Both the position numbers and the translations under genes were made by a program. A stretch of 64,000 nt of DNA from Chitinophagales bacterium (lineage in GTDB: Bacteria; Bacteroidota; Bacteroidia; Chitinophagales; UBA2359), in the NCBI GenBank assembly GCA_020636475.1, contig JACJXU010000006.1, forward strand, positions 1 through 64,000, written 5' to 3'. Of the stretch, positions 25,689-35,100 are shown piece after piece (position 1 is the first letter of the stretch; every line of letters starts with the position of its first letter). The notes beneath the pieces are model-generated. The model did no database searches. It saw nothing but the letters and a program-made list of their open reading frames with translations, and was not told the DNA's origin.

Positions 25689-27914
25689 TTATTCCGGCTC
25701 AAAAACCACCTTTATCTTCATCGGCGAATAAAGCGTAAGTGCTATTTCGGCATTGGAAATTACCTGTTGGTCGTTTAGCAAAAAATACGCAAACTTATAG
25801 CCTTTGGCAGCTAAGGCACGAAGTTCTACGTTTTGCTCGTAGTAGTAAGTGCCCTCAAAAGGAAATTGCCGCAAATAAACGGCATTGAGTTTTACGGTAC
25901 CTCCTTCGGGCAGCGCGTTTTCAATCGTCAGCGGTACTTCTGCACCCAAGCTCATTTGCTCTTTCAGATAACGCCGCGCATAAGCAGGACGTTGCTCGGC
26001 AAAATCGTACATTTCTTGCAGATGCTTCTCTTTCCATGTTTCCACATTGCCGCCCCAGCGCGTATAATGATGCGGCAAAGACGCTTCAATACCTTGTGCA
26101 AAAAAACTGATTTGCTGTTGCAGGTTTTCGGTGGTGAAGTTGGTATTGAGCAGGTCGGTGTAGCGCAAACAAAAAGTTGCCTTAAAAGACGGATTTTCCA
26201 ACAATTTTCTAAAAATAATAAAATGTGTTGCGCCATCGCGGAGTACATCGCCGATAATATTTTCGCCGGCTTTGCCACCATTGCCCATCGTCAAATCCAT
26301 ATCGCCCAGAAAAAAATGCCAGCGACCATTGTCGAAAGTAGGTGCGTGCCAACACTTTTGGTTGCCGGCTTGTTTCCAGTCTTTGTTTACCGCAAAAATA
26401 TTGGTAATCATAAAATCGCAGAAGCCATTGATGTCCCACATTTTTTGCACTTTGGCATAATTTGCCTCATTTTGCATTGAATTATTGATAATAAATTCGC
26501 GCACTTGCATAAAGTTCTCAATACCGCCACTTTGGGCACTAATGCCAAAACCTTCCACTATTTCGATATCGGAGGCTTTGATAAAATATTTGTTGGCGAG
26601 GTAATATTTGTCTAATTTTTCGCGAAGATTCTGTATGCCCCAATAGCGCGCATTGATATATACCTCTACGGGTTTGTATGCCGCTACATCGCAAAAGCCG
26701 TTTTGCATAATATAGTGTAGCAGCGCATCATTAAAATAAGTTTTGTTGAAACTCTGTCCGGCGTTTTTGAGCAATAGTTTTTTCATTTTGGTAGCAGGAG
26801 CTTCATAAAAAAAACGATTGTCAAATTCCTTTTTTCCGTATTTATCATCGGCAATGAGTTGCAGGCTTTTCAAATCGAAAGAACGCGAGCCCGCACCGTG
26901 AATACGCACGCCAATGTTTTGTTGGTAAATGTTGCCCGCGTACTGGTCTATAAACTCGAAATAAGCAGGAACCGTCCATTTTTTCCAGAAATTTGCGCCA
27001 TGAAAAGGAAATTCGGTTTGGGCATTGGTTCCTTTTACATAAATTCCGTGTGCATCGCTCCACAAATCAACAGGGTCGAGACTCAAAAATACGCTGGCTA
27101 AATAATGTGTTTGTGGCGTATCTTCCATAATGTAGGTACGGCTGACGGTTTTGCTGGGCAAACAATCGTTGTTGGTACAAATGGCTTTGAGCAAGGTATT
27201 TTTACTTATTTCAATAGGTTCGGTGTAGGTTTTGGAGTAGCGCGTAGGTTCGTTGCCATCGGTGGTATAGTGTATTTCGCTACCATAAGTTGCAGCGTCT
27301 ATTATTACCCAAAGGCTGCCATTGTAAAAACCCGAAGTAGTGAGAATTTCGGGCGATTCGTTGTAGCATTGGGCGGTTTGCTGCAAGCTGTTTGGTGCAT
27401 CGGGTGTGGGATTGGGAAATAGTAGCCACGTATCGGCACGCTGATTGTTGAACAAGCCGCGAGATTGATTGAAGTGATGGCTTTGTATCTTTACCGAATC
27501 AATAACATTGTTATAATCGGTGAGATAGAGCGTTTCTCCTTTTTTTATTTTAAAATTGGTGTGCAGGTATTTGTTCATTTGTGATGAGCCTGTTACTTTT
27601 TGCTGGTCGAGTTTGTTTTTACCCGAAGTAAAGATTAAAATAGTACCGTTAGGAGGCAATATTACGTTGGGAATCATCCATTTGTGTAGTTTTTTTCCAT
27701 TATCGCTTAGGTACAAACCTTCCAAGTTTTTGGCAGAGATTCCTGCATTGTACAATTCTATCCAGGTCGGATAATCGCCATTGCGGTCGGCAATGAGGTG
27801 CGTGTTTTTCAAACAATACTCGTTAATTTGAATATTTTGTGAAAATATATTTGGTGAAAATAGCGGCAATAAAAAGAAAAAGAGGGAAAGTGGAAGGTAG
27901 CTAAAAAGGCGCAT
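25689..27914 (-). CDS. CotH-kinase-family protein with lamin-tail and CHB_HEX_C-like domains
   Basis: A 741-residue exported protein; signal peptide at residues 1-25 (SLFFFLLPLFSPNIFSQ). Domain order: a lamin-tail domain (about 27-140: INEYCLKNTHL ... GDYPTWIELYN, GLYLSDNGKKLHKWMIP), a chitobiase/beta-hexosaminidase C-terminal-like domain (about 195-262: IHYTTDGNEPT), then a CotH domain (about 270-620) with FLGDMDLTMGNGG as the catalytic-region Asp motif and GVRIHGAGSR and NLREKLDKYYL nearby. CotH proteins are atypical protein kinases in spore formers; the function in Bacteroidota secreted proteins is unknown. No T9SS sorting domain is visible. Its start is 19 bp after the lipid-kinase stop, so the two are co-transcribed. 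Confidence 0.82.
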   Translation of the reverse strand: MRLFSYLPLSLFFFLLPLFSPNIFSQNIQINEYCLKNTHLIADRNGDYPTWIELYNAGISAKNLEGLYLSDNGKKLHKWMIPNVILPPNGTILIFTSGKNKLDQQKVTGSSQMNKYLHTNFKIKKGETLYLTDYNNVIDSVKIQSHHFNQSRGLFNNQRADTWLLFPNPTPDAPNSLQQTAQCYNESPEILTTSGFYNGSLWVIIDAATYGSEIHYTTDGNEPTRYSKTYTEPIEISKNTLLKAICTNNDCLPSKTVSRTYIMEDTPQTHYLASVFLSLDPVDLWSDAHGIYVKGTNAQTEFPFHGANFWKKWTVPAYFEFIDQYAGNIYQQNIGVRIHGAGSRSFDLKSLQLIADDKYGKKEFDNRFFYEAPATKMKKLLLKNAGQSFNKTYFNDALLHYIMQNGFCDVAAYKPVEVYINARYWGIQNLREKLDKYYLANKYFIKASDIEIVEGFGISAQSGGIENFMQVREFIINNSMQNEANYAKVQKMWDINGFCDFMITNIFAVNKDWKQAGNQKCWHAPTFDNGRWHFFLGDMDLTMGNGGKAGENIIGDVLRDGATHFIIFRKLLENPSFKATFCLRYTDLLNTNFTTENLQQQISFFAQGIEASLPHHYTRWGGNVETWKEKHLQEMYDFAEQRPAYARRYLKEQMSLGAEVPLTIENALPEGGTVKLNAVYLRQFPFEGTYYYEQNVELRALAAKGYKFAYFLLNDQQVISNAEIALTLYSPMKIKVVFEPE

Positions 27915-27933
27915 AAATGGTGTGCTAATGTTT

Positions 27934-28851
27934 TTAGGGAGCTAATATACGCCAATATTGGGGTAAAACGCTAAAACTTGCAGGTGTGTGTCCCACTAAT
28001 TCGCCATCTAACTGAATGTACACAGGTTTGGGAGCATCAATAGTTATTTGGGTAGTGCGCAAAGTGCGGATTTGTTTGTTTTTAATAAAATTACCACTAT
28101 AAATATTGCTCAGTTCCCGCACAATAGCCAATTTGCTCATATTCTGCACTAAGGTTATGTCCAGCAGTGCGTTGTCGGGCGAGGCATTGGGACAAATTTT
28201 CATTCCTCCGCCAAAATACTTACCTATGCCGGCAGCCAGCACAAAAATTTTGCTTTTTATCACTTCGTCATTTACTTGTACGCTCACTTCTTGATTGCGG
28301 TAGGCAAATAATCCTTGCAACAAAGAAAATAAATACGATACTTGCCCCATGCTTTTGTTTTTCGACAGATAATTTTCTGCCACAAAAGCATCGAAACCCA
28401 TACCGGCTACATTGGCGTAATACTGCGAAATTACTTTTTGTTGCTGGGTAACAGTAGCTTTTCCGGCATCTAAATAGCGATACTGTCCCTTTTCAATGAG
28501 AGGTAGCAAGTATTCGGGATAATTGCCAAGATTGAGGGTGCGCGCAAAATCGTTGCCCGTACCGGAGGGCAAAAAACCAACATGAAGTGCTTTGGGCGAA
28601 ATAATACTCTGGTTCAGGGCAGCATTAATCCATTCGTGTAGCGAGCCATCGCCGCCTACTACAATAAAATATTGATGTCCTTCTTTTATTTGCTGATGTG
28701 CAATTTCGGTGAGTTGCTTGGGTGCTTCGGTAAAAAATACTTGGTGATTAATGGCACGTGTGCTGAGCAGACTGCTCAAAGCCGTAGCTTGTTGCTTACC
28801 TTTGCCTCCTCCGGCAGTTGGGTTGGCAATAATAATCCAATTGGTTTGCAT
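27934..28851 (-). CDS. Diacylglycerol-kinase-family lipid kinase
   Basis: A 305-residue cytoplasmic or membrane-peripheral lipid kinase of the DAGK/YegS type. Motifs: NPTAGGGKGK at 10-19, the nucleotide-binding GGDGS at 66-70 (VVGGDGSLHEW), and PSGTGNDFAR at 95-104; the C-terminal beta-sandwich contains AAGIGKYFGGGMKICPNA. The family phosphorylates diacylglycerol or related lipids with ATP; the exact lipid cannot be read from sequence. The gene lies 9 bp after a small membrane-protein gene and 19 bp before the CotH gene, so a three-gene operon linking a lipid kinase with a secreted CotH protein is likely. Confidence 0.9.
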   Translation of the reverse strand: MQTNWIIIANPTAGGGKGKQQATALSSLLSTRAINHQVFFTEAPKQLTEIAHQQIKEGHQYFIVVGGDGSLHEWINAALNQSIISPKALHVGFLPSGTGNDFARTLNLGNYPEYLLPLIEKGQYRYLDAGKATVTQQQKVISQYYANVAGMGFDAFVAENYLSKNKSMGQVSYLFSLLQGLFAYRNQEVSVQVNDEVIKSKIFVLAAGIGKYFGGGMKICPNASPDNALLDITLVQNMSKLAIVRELSNIYSGNFIKNKQIRTLRTTQITIDAPKPVYIQLDGELVGHTPASFSVLPQYWRILAP

Positions 28852-28860
28852 AAAATGGAT

Positions 28861-29235
28861 TTAGACCGGACTTTGTTTTTGAAAAATACTACGCGCCAGC
28901 GCGCCGCAATAAGTAGCCAAGCCGCCTGTAATGCCGCCGATAAGAATAGTGATGATAAGCAGCATAGTAGGGCTAATATTTCCCAACAGTTCGCCCATTC
29001 GCTCGGCGAGAATATAGTTGCCTGCCTTGCTTTGGTATTGTGCATAAAAACCCCACAACATAGCTATAGCCAAAAATGCGTACACAAAACTGAGCCAAGG
29101 AAGTGTACCTAAAGCAAATCCTATTACCACACCCACGATTACAATAGACCACCAAGGCAAAAATAATTGTAGCATTGCGCTAATAAATATCATTAAAAAA
29201 ATGCCGGCTATGGCTTTCATTATTTGTTTTAGCAT
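28861..29235 (-). CDS. Small four-helix membrane protein, uncharacterised
   Basis: Not recognised. From the chosen ATG at 29235 it is 124 residues with about four hydrophobic segments (IFLMIFISAMLQLFLPWW, IVIVGVVIGFALG, FVYAFLAIAMLWG, MLLIITILIGGITGGLA). An earlier in-frame ATG at 29322 would add 29 residues and overlap the divergent SDR gene (start 29334) region, so the shorter form is preferred. First gene of the leftward operon with the lipid kinase and CotH protein, with a 9-bp gap to the kinase. Confidence 0.65.
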   Translation of the reverse strand: MLKQIMKAIAGIFLMIFISAMLQLFLPWWSIVIVGVVIGFALGTLPWLSFVYAFLAIAMLWGFYAQYQSKAGNYILAERMGELLGNISPTMLLIITILIGGITGGLATYCGALARSIFQKQSPV

Positions 29236-29333
29236 AATAAATGCAAGCGTTTTTTTGGTAAAAAAGATAGGGCTAATGTACAATAAAAAATGTTGATTTG
29301 AGTATCTTGCTGGCAAAAACATGCAAAAATAAA

Positions 29334-30131
29334 ATGGAATTACAGCATAAAGTAGTATGGATTACGGGCGCATCGTCGGGCATTGGCGCGGCATTGGTAA
29401 AAGCAATGTATGCACAAAACTGCAAAATAGTGCTGTCGGCGCGGCGGGTAGCGCGTTTAGAAGCATTGGTGCAACATTTATCAATAAGCACCGACCAATA
29501 CTTAATAGTACCCGCCGATATGGAAAAAGCTGAGGAAGAAGCCGAACAGTGGACACAAGCTGTGTTGGAAAAATTTGGTCGCATAGATGTATTGATAAAT
29601 AATGCAGGGATTGCGCACAAAAGTAGGGTGGTAGAAACTCAAGCCGCTGTAGAAAGAAAAGTGATGGAGATAAATTTTTTCGGATTGGCAGCATTGACTA
29701 AAGCGGTAGCCAAGCAAATGCAGCAACAAAAAAGTGGTATGCTGGTGGGTATAAGTAGTTTGTTAGGCGATTTTGGCTTGCCCAATGTTGGAGCGTATTG
29801 CGCTTCGAAACATGCCCTGAATGGCTACTACGAATCGCTGCGCTACGAATTGGCAGCAGATAAGGTGCAAGTGTTGCTCATTGCGCCGGGATTCATCAAT
29901 ACCGACATTACCCTCAATTCGTTGGATAAAAACGGAAAGGCATATCAAAAGAACAGCAAAGCCCAAGAAAAGGGCATGCCGCCCGACAAATGCGCCCGTA
30001 AAATTGTAAGTGCTATCAGGAAAGAAAAGAAAAAAGTATATGTTGGTGGAGTAGAAACTTACTTTCGTTGGGTCAATTTTTATACACCGAGCTTGTTTCG
30101 TTATTTAATGAAAAAGCTACACAAGTTGTAA
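29334..30131 (+). CDS. Short-chain dehydrogenase/reductase
   Basis: A 265-residue classical SDR using NAD(P)H in the cytoplasm. The cofactor motif TGASSGIG is at residues 11-18, NNAG at 89-92, the catalytic serine in GISS at about 141-142, and YCASK with Tyr155 and Lys159. The ATG at 29334 (MELQHKVVWIT) is preferred over 29298 because it places the beta1 strand right at the N-terminus as in the family. The C-terminus keeps the RKIVSAIRKEKKKVYVGG pattern of DHRS7-like SDRs, whose substrates are lipids or retinoid-like compounds in animals; the bacterial substrate is unknown. Diverges from the membrane-protein operon. Confidence 0.88.
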   Translation: MELQHKVVWITGASSGIGAALVKAMYAQNCKIVLSARRVARLEALVQHLSISTDQYLIVPADMEKAEEEAEQWTQAVLEKFGRIDVLINNAGIAHKSRVVETQAAVERKVMEINFFGLAALTKAVAKQMQQQKSGMLVGISSLLGDFGLPNVGAYCASKHALNGYYESLRYELAADKVQVLLIAPGFINTDITLNSLDKNGKAYQKNSKAQEKGMPPDKCARKIVSAIRKEKKKVYVGGVETYFRWVNFYTPSLFRYLMKKLHKL

Positions 30132-30146
30132 GGGGTTAGTCCAAAA

Positions 30147-31136
30147 CTATGCTATCCAGCCTTGTGCGCGCATCCAATCGTCATTATAAATTTTTCCGAC
30201 ATAGCGGCTGCCATGGTCATGGAAAATAACCACCACCAAGTCGGTAGGCTTTAGTTCGTCTTTTAATTCGTGAATGCCCGCTACTGCCGAGCCGGCAGAA
30301 TATCCCAAAAACAAGCCTTCCTCGCGTGCCAGCCGGCGCGCCATAAGTGCACCATCTTTATCGCTTACTTTTATAAAGCGGTCGATAAGGCTAAAATCAT
30401 AGTTTTGCGGAATAATATCTTCGCCAATCCCTTCGGTAATATAGCTGTGAATACTGTCGGGGTCTATTTTTCCGGTTTCGTGAAATGCCTTTAGCGTAGA
30501 GCCGTAGGTATCAATACCAATTATTTGAATGTTGGGATTTTGCTCTTTCAAGTATTTTGCCGTACCACAAATAGTGCCGCCCGTGCCTGCACCTACTACC
30601 AAGTGGGTTATTTTGCCATCGGTTTGTTGCCATATTTCGGGTCCGGTACTTTTGTAGTGTGCTTCGCGGTTGGCAAGGTTGTCGTATTGGTTTACATAAA
30701 AGGCGTTGGGAATTTCTTCTCCCAAGCGGCGTGCTACCGAGTAGTAGGAGCGTGGGTCGGAGGCTTCTACATTGGTAGGACAAACAATTACTTCGGCACC
30801 CATAGCGCGCAAAATATCCGTTTTTTCTTTCGATTGCTTGTCGGTAGTGGTAAAAATACACTTATAGCCTTTTATAATAGCGGCGAGTGCCAAGCCCATA
30901 CCCGTATTGCCCGAAGTACCTTCTACAATAGTGCCGCCCGGCTGAAGCAAACCCGCTTTTTCGGCAGTTTCAATCATATTGAGCGCCATCCGGTCTTTGA
31001 TAGAATTGCCCGGATTGAATGTTTCTACCTTTGCCGCTACCAAAGCCGGAATATCGGCTACTACACGGTTGAGGCGAACCAATGGTGTATTGCCAATGGT
31101 TTCCAAAATATTGTTGCGTATATCCATAGAGGGCAA
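30147..31136 (-). CDS. PLP-dependent cysteine synthase / cystathionine beta-synthase family protein
   Basis: A 329-residue fold-type II PLP enzyme. The PLP lysine is K47 in NPGNSIKDR, the substrate loop is SGNTG at 75-79, and the phosphate loop GAGTGGT spans 182-188. The sequence resembles the catalytic domain of cystathionine beta-synthase as much as CysK; there is no C-terminal CBS pair. The reaction is therefore either O-acetylserine sulfhydrylation or serine plus homocysteine condensation. Two starts are possible: 31136 (MPSM) and 31127 (MDIRNNI). A TATCTTTG box on the minus strand at 31134-31141 overlaps the first and would favour 31127 with almost no leader. It converges with the SDR gene. 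Confidence 0.9.
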   Translation of the reverse strand: MPSMDIRNNILETIGNTPLVRLNRVVADIPALVAAKVETFNPGNSIKDRMALNMIETAEKAGLLQPGGTIVEGTSGNTGMGLALAAIIKGYKCIFTTTDKQSKEKTDILRAMGAEVIVCPTNVEASDPRSYYSVARRLGEEIPNAFYVNQYDNLANREAHYKSTGPEIWQQTDGKITHLVVGAGTGGTICGTAKYLKEQNPNIQIIGIDTYGSTLKAFHETGKIDPDSIHSYITEGIGEDIIPQNYDFSLIDRFIKVSDKDGALMARRLAREEGLFLGYSAGSAVAGIHELKDELKPTDLVVVIFHDHGSRYVGKIYNDDWMRAQGWIA

Positions 31137-31248
31137 AGATAGTGAAATTAGGGAAATAGCTTTTTAAAATTGTAGCGGCTGAAAATGAAACCTGTAATGT
31201 GCTGTATTATTTTGATTGATGTTATTCTTTTTTGCCTTTGAAGAAAAC

Positions 31249-31263
31249 AAACCTGACAGGTTT
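31249..31263. repeat. Short palindrome AAACCTG-A-CAGGTTT
   Basis: A 15-bp near-perfect palindrome whose core (AACCTGACA) reappears in the longer palindrome at 31782-31814. Palindromes with this AACCTGACAGGTT core are widespread between genes in Bacteroidota. Confidence 0.7.
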
Positions 31264-31296
31264 AAAGGTTTATCTTTCCTATGAATAGCTTGGAAG

Positions 31297-31739
31297 CATA
31301 TATTCAATAGGTTAGGGAACCTATATCAAATAGGTCTGGAACGTATATCAAATAGGGTAGGTAACGTATATCAAATAGGTCTGGAACGTATATCAAATAG
31401 GTTAGGTAACGTATATCAAATAGGTTGGGAGCCTATATCAAATAGGTTAGGTAACGTATATCAAATAGGTTGGGAACCTATATCAAATAGGTTAGGGAAC
31501 GTATATCAAATAGGTTGAGAACGTATATCAAATAGGTTGAGAACGTATATCAAATAGGTTGAGAACCTATATCAAATAGGTTGGGAACCTATACCAAATA
31601 GGTTGAGAACGTATATCAAATAGGTTGGGAACCTATATCAAATAGGTTAGTGAACGTATATCAAATAGGTTGTGAACCTATACCAAATAGGTTGCGAACC
31701 TATATCAAATAGGTTGCAAACCTATACCAACACTATTTT
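31297..31739. repeat. Tandem array of about 20 units of 22/23 bp, many able to form hairpins
   Basis: About twenty direct repeats built on TATATCAAATAGGTT plus a 7-8 base connector; single units are 22 or 23 bp, and the first and last are degenerate. In roughly half of the units the sequence reads AACCTAT-ATCAA-ATAGGTT, a perfect 7-bp stem with a 5-base loop; in the others a C-to-G change (AACGTAT) spoils one pair. A few units have TACC in place of TATC. The mixed 22/23 length makes coding impossible, and no spacers exist, so it is not a CRISPR array. Confidence 0.95.
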
Positions 31740-31781
31740 GGTAAGTATGCAAATAAAAAACAACGGTCTTTGATACGGACA

Positions 31782-31814
31782 AAACCTGACATGTTTTTAA
31801 AACATGTCAGGTTT
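31782..31814. repeat. 33-bp perfect palindrome
   Basis: A 16-bp perfect stem (AAACCTGACATGTTTT and its complement) around a single T. It follows the 22/23-bp array and shares its core with the palindrome at 31249-31263. It could terminate transcription weakly (ends GGTTTAAAT), but no gene ends beside it. Confidence 0.85.
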
Positions 31815-31826
31815 AAATCCATACGT

Positions 31827-31915
31827 TTTGTGTCTTTCCGACCGAAGGGAGGAAACCCAAAAGTGCGTGTGGTGCGAGTTTTGAGAGATACCTCACTGTG
31901 TATCGGTATGACAAA
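31827..31915. repeat. Degenerate dispersed intergenic repeat (copy 2)
   Basis: A non-coding element with imperfect inverted ends: GTCTTTCCGACCGAAGGGAGG at the left and the complement of GTCATACCGATACACAGTGA at the right. Its left end matches the element at 12620. The appearance is that of a decayed MITE/REP-like element. Confidence 0.5.
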
Positions 31916-32188
31916 AAGAAACTATTGTAAAGAAAATGTAATATTTTCATAAAAAAGCAACCCAAGAGTTTGAAAATATCAAAATATTGTTTAATTTTAT
32001 AGCGAAACTCCTTTGAAAAGGAAGGTAGGAGTACCTTAAAACAATATAAATAATGGAGGAGCAACAACGCCAACAACACTGGAAACACTTGCTGCGCAAT
32101 ACGCGACAGCCACCTTAGCGTAAAAGATAAATACCTTATTTACACCCTTTAGATGGGATTTATTTTTTAAATTTAAACTTTAATAATT
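31916..32188. other. Upstream region of the large T9SS gene with a possible 21-codon ORF
   Basis: AT-rich leader region. It contains a small inverted repeat (ACTCCTTTGAAAAGGAAGG) near 32009-32028 and a 21-codon frame 32053-32118 rich in Gln, Asn and Arg that I cannot support as a gene. The promoter of the 1565-residue T9SS protein should lie here, but no clean -7/-33 pair was found. Confidence 0.35.
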
Positions 32189-35100
32189 ATGAAAAAGATA
32201 TTTTTAGTTTTTTCTATTATTTTTGGTTTTACCACTTTGTATGGTCAAACTGGTTCAAATTATTTTAATTTAATTTGTGAGATTCAACCCTATGAAGTAG
32301 ATGGTGTTTCACAAAATGCTTTTGAAGTAAAATTAACACCTATTTTTTCAGGTCAGGATTATGTTTGTGGAATAAATTTTCAACTTCAGTTAAAGTTATA
32401 TGATGCAAATCAGATTCCATTAGAAACACTTGAACTAACGGAAGATAACAACAATGTTGTAATATTCCAATCTAGTACGGACTATGGTTATAAAGGAGAT
32501 GTAATATCAAATCTAAAGTATCGGTACTTAATTACGCCTGATTGCAATATTATAAATAATATCGAATTTTTAAAAATAGCTGCCCAAATGGAAACACCCC
32601 TTGACTACATTAATGGAGGTAATGGCTGCGGTTATCTTTGGAATATAAACATGATTGTTACTTATCCAAACTCAAACTGGGCAGATCAATCAGGCGTATC
32701 GCCACCTCAAAATGGAACAACTAATCAGATTAATATTAATTCCGATTATATCTCTATTGGTGAAAACTTTGGTGTTAATACTACTAGCCTAAATGCGGAT
32801 ATTTGTTTGGTGGATCTCAATAGTTTTATTTTTGGTAGTGCTTGTCATTTTCCCGATGTAATACAGGTATTTCCTTTTGGTGGTTGTCCTCCTTATATGG
32901 TTCAGCTCATGATTAATAATACTACTTTGGACTTACTAAGTATTGAGGACTTACCAAGTAATTTTTATGAACAATTTGATGATGGGTCTGGCACATTGCA
33001 AGATAATTTTCTATTACTCCCCGATCCGGTTCCCAATTTGTACCTTGCGCAGGAAGGAGCAGTTACTTATACCGTAATAGTAACGGATAGTAAGAATAAT
33101 ACCTTTCAACAAGACTACGAAATAGATAATATGCTTGTTATTAGTCAAGATTTAACCATAATGTTGGTTAATGAGAATGACCTAAATTGTTTTGATAGGT
33201 ATTATATGTCGGTTACATCATATGGTTCGGAGGTAAGTTTATCAGGTGAGAATGAGCCACTACCTAATGGGAATATTATTTATTATCCCGACTCTTATTA
33301 TAACGCGGCTGCTAATAGTATTTGGTTTTATAGAAATGGTGCCTATACTGTAGGGATTTTTAACGAAAACTGTGATACTTATTTTATGTCCGATGAAGTT
33401 ACTATTACTAATGCCATACCTGTATTAGAAGCAGAAAATACCGTATTTTGCGAAGGAGAAAGTATTTCTATTCATGACAATACCGATTTTGTATATTTCT
33501 CATATCAGTGGTACAAAGACGGAACACCAATTTCAGGCGCAAATACTGATAATATTAGCATAACCGAAAGCGGTGATTATTATTTGGAAGTAGTAAAAGA
33601 GGCGGATTGTCCTGCTTGGCAAACAAATATTTTGAGTTTTACCTTTTATGAAAATAACACAAGTGTTTCTCCGCCACAACAAATTTGTATGGGAGAAAGT
33701 GTACAACTTTTAGCCTCAGGTGGTGTATCGTACAGTTGGTCGCCCGGTATTGGTTTAAATAGTACAAATGTGGCTAATCCTATCGCCGCTCCAACAGAAA
33801 CGACTGTTTATGAAGTAACTATTATAGATGATAATGCTTGTACTTTCACACAAAGTGTTGAAATTATAGTATATGATTTACCTGCAACGGGTATTTCTGC
33901 CAATCAATCTATTTGTGCCGGAGAAAGTACCCAATTAGAAGCAACGGGCGGAGCAACGTATGCTTGGTCGCCGAGCGAAGGCTTAAATAATGCTACTATT
34001 TCAAACCCTACTGCTTCGCCTGCTGTTACTACTACCTATACTGTCAATATTGCGAATGATAATTGTGCTGTTGCAGAGCAAGTTACCATCACCGTCCACC
34101 CAACTCCCACCGCCTCTGCCGGCACCGACCAAAGCATCTGCCAAGGCGAAAGCACCCAACTCACGGCTACGGGCGGCATCAGTTATGCGTGGAGTCCGGC
34201 TACGGGTTTAGATAATCCCAACATCGCCAACCCCACCGCCTCCCCTACAAGCACCACCACTTATACCGTAAGTGTAACCGATGAAAATGGCTGTACGGAT
34301 AGTGATGAGGTAATGATAACGGTATTAGATGTTCCTCAACTCACTATTAGCGGACCTACTAAAAACGATTGCAATTGTAATTATGTAATATTGAGTATGG
34401 AAAGCAATATGCCTATAAACGATAACACCATAGAATGGCAGGTATTTGATGGAAGCAATTGGGTGCATGCCTACGATGCAAATGTTGATGGTGGTACGGG
34501 AGATGACGGCTATTTAACCCTACTACACATAAACGCCCCTGGCACCTATCGTGTACAAGCACAAGCTGCCGACAATAGCTGTATAGGCACTTCGCAGGAA
34601 ATAGTAATAGCACAGCCGGATATTGATAACATAGCCAGAACTCTTGCGGGCGGACCATACTTTACTATTCCTTTCCAAACCCATCCCAATCAACGCATTT
34701 GCGTAACAGGGGTGGCAAGTATGCGTTTCAATGAAAATATTACGAGTACTGCCGCTTGGAATACCGCCGTAGCCAACAATAGCATTACGGGCCCTTGGGT
34801 GTTGGACAATGTAGAACTGATATTTACAAGCGAAACAGCCGGTATTACTATATTGCGCAGGTCCGGAATAGTCGCCAATAATTGTACTTTTGGCGGAAAC
34901 CCCTGCCAGAACCGATATTGGAGAGGATTTGTATTGCGGGGAGTTCCCAATGAGAATGTGAGCCAGACGAATAATCCACAATTTTATCATGGGGCTTTAG
35001 ATTTGAATAATTGTACGCTAACGGATGCCAAAAAAGGGGTACAAATTGGCGATGGAGGATATGTAAATGGCACTTGGTATGCCTATGCACAGTCCGGTGG

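Noticed and set aside
31297..31739. CRISPR array
   Set aside because: Repeats are directly adjacent without variable spacers, unit length is 22/23 bp throughout and no cas gene is near.
31813..32088. 91-codon leftward frame through the dispersed element
   Set aside because: It crosses a degenerate repeat and an AT-rich stretch and has no family features.
32053..32118. 21-codon ORF upstream of the giant T9SS gene
   Set aside because: Too short and with no recognisable pattern; Gln/Arg-rich translation arises from a CAACAACGC-type repeat.
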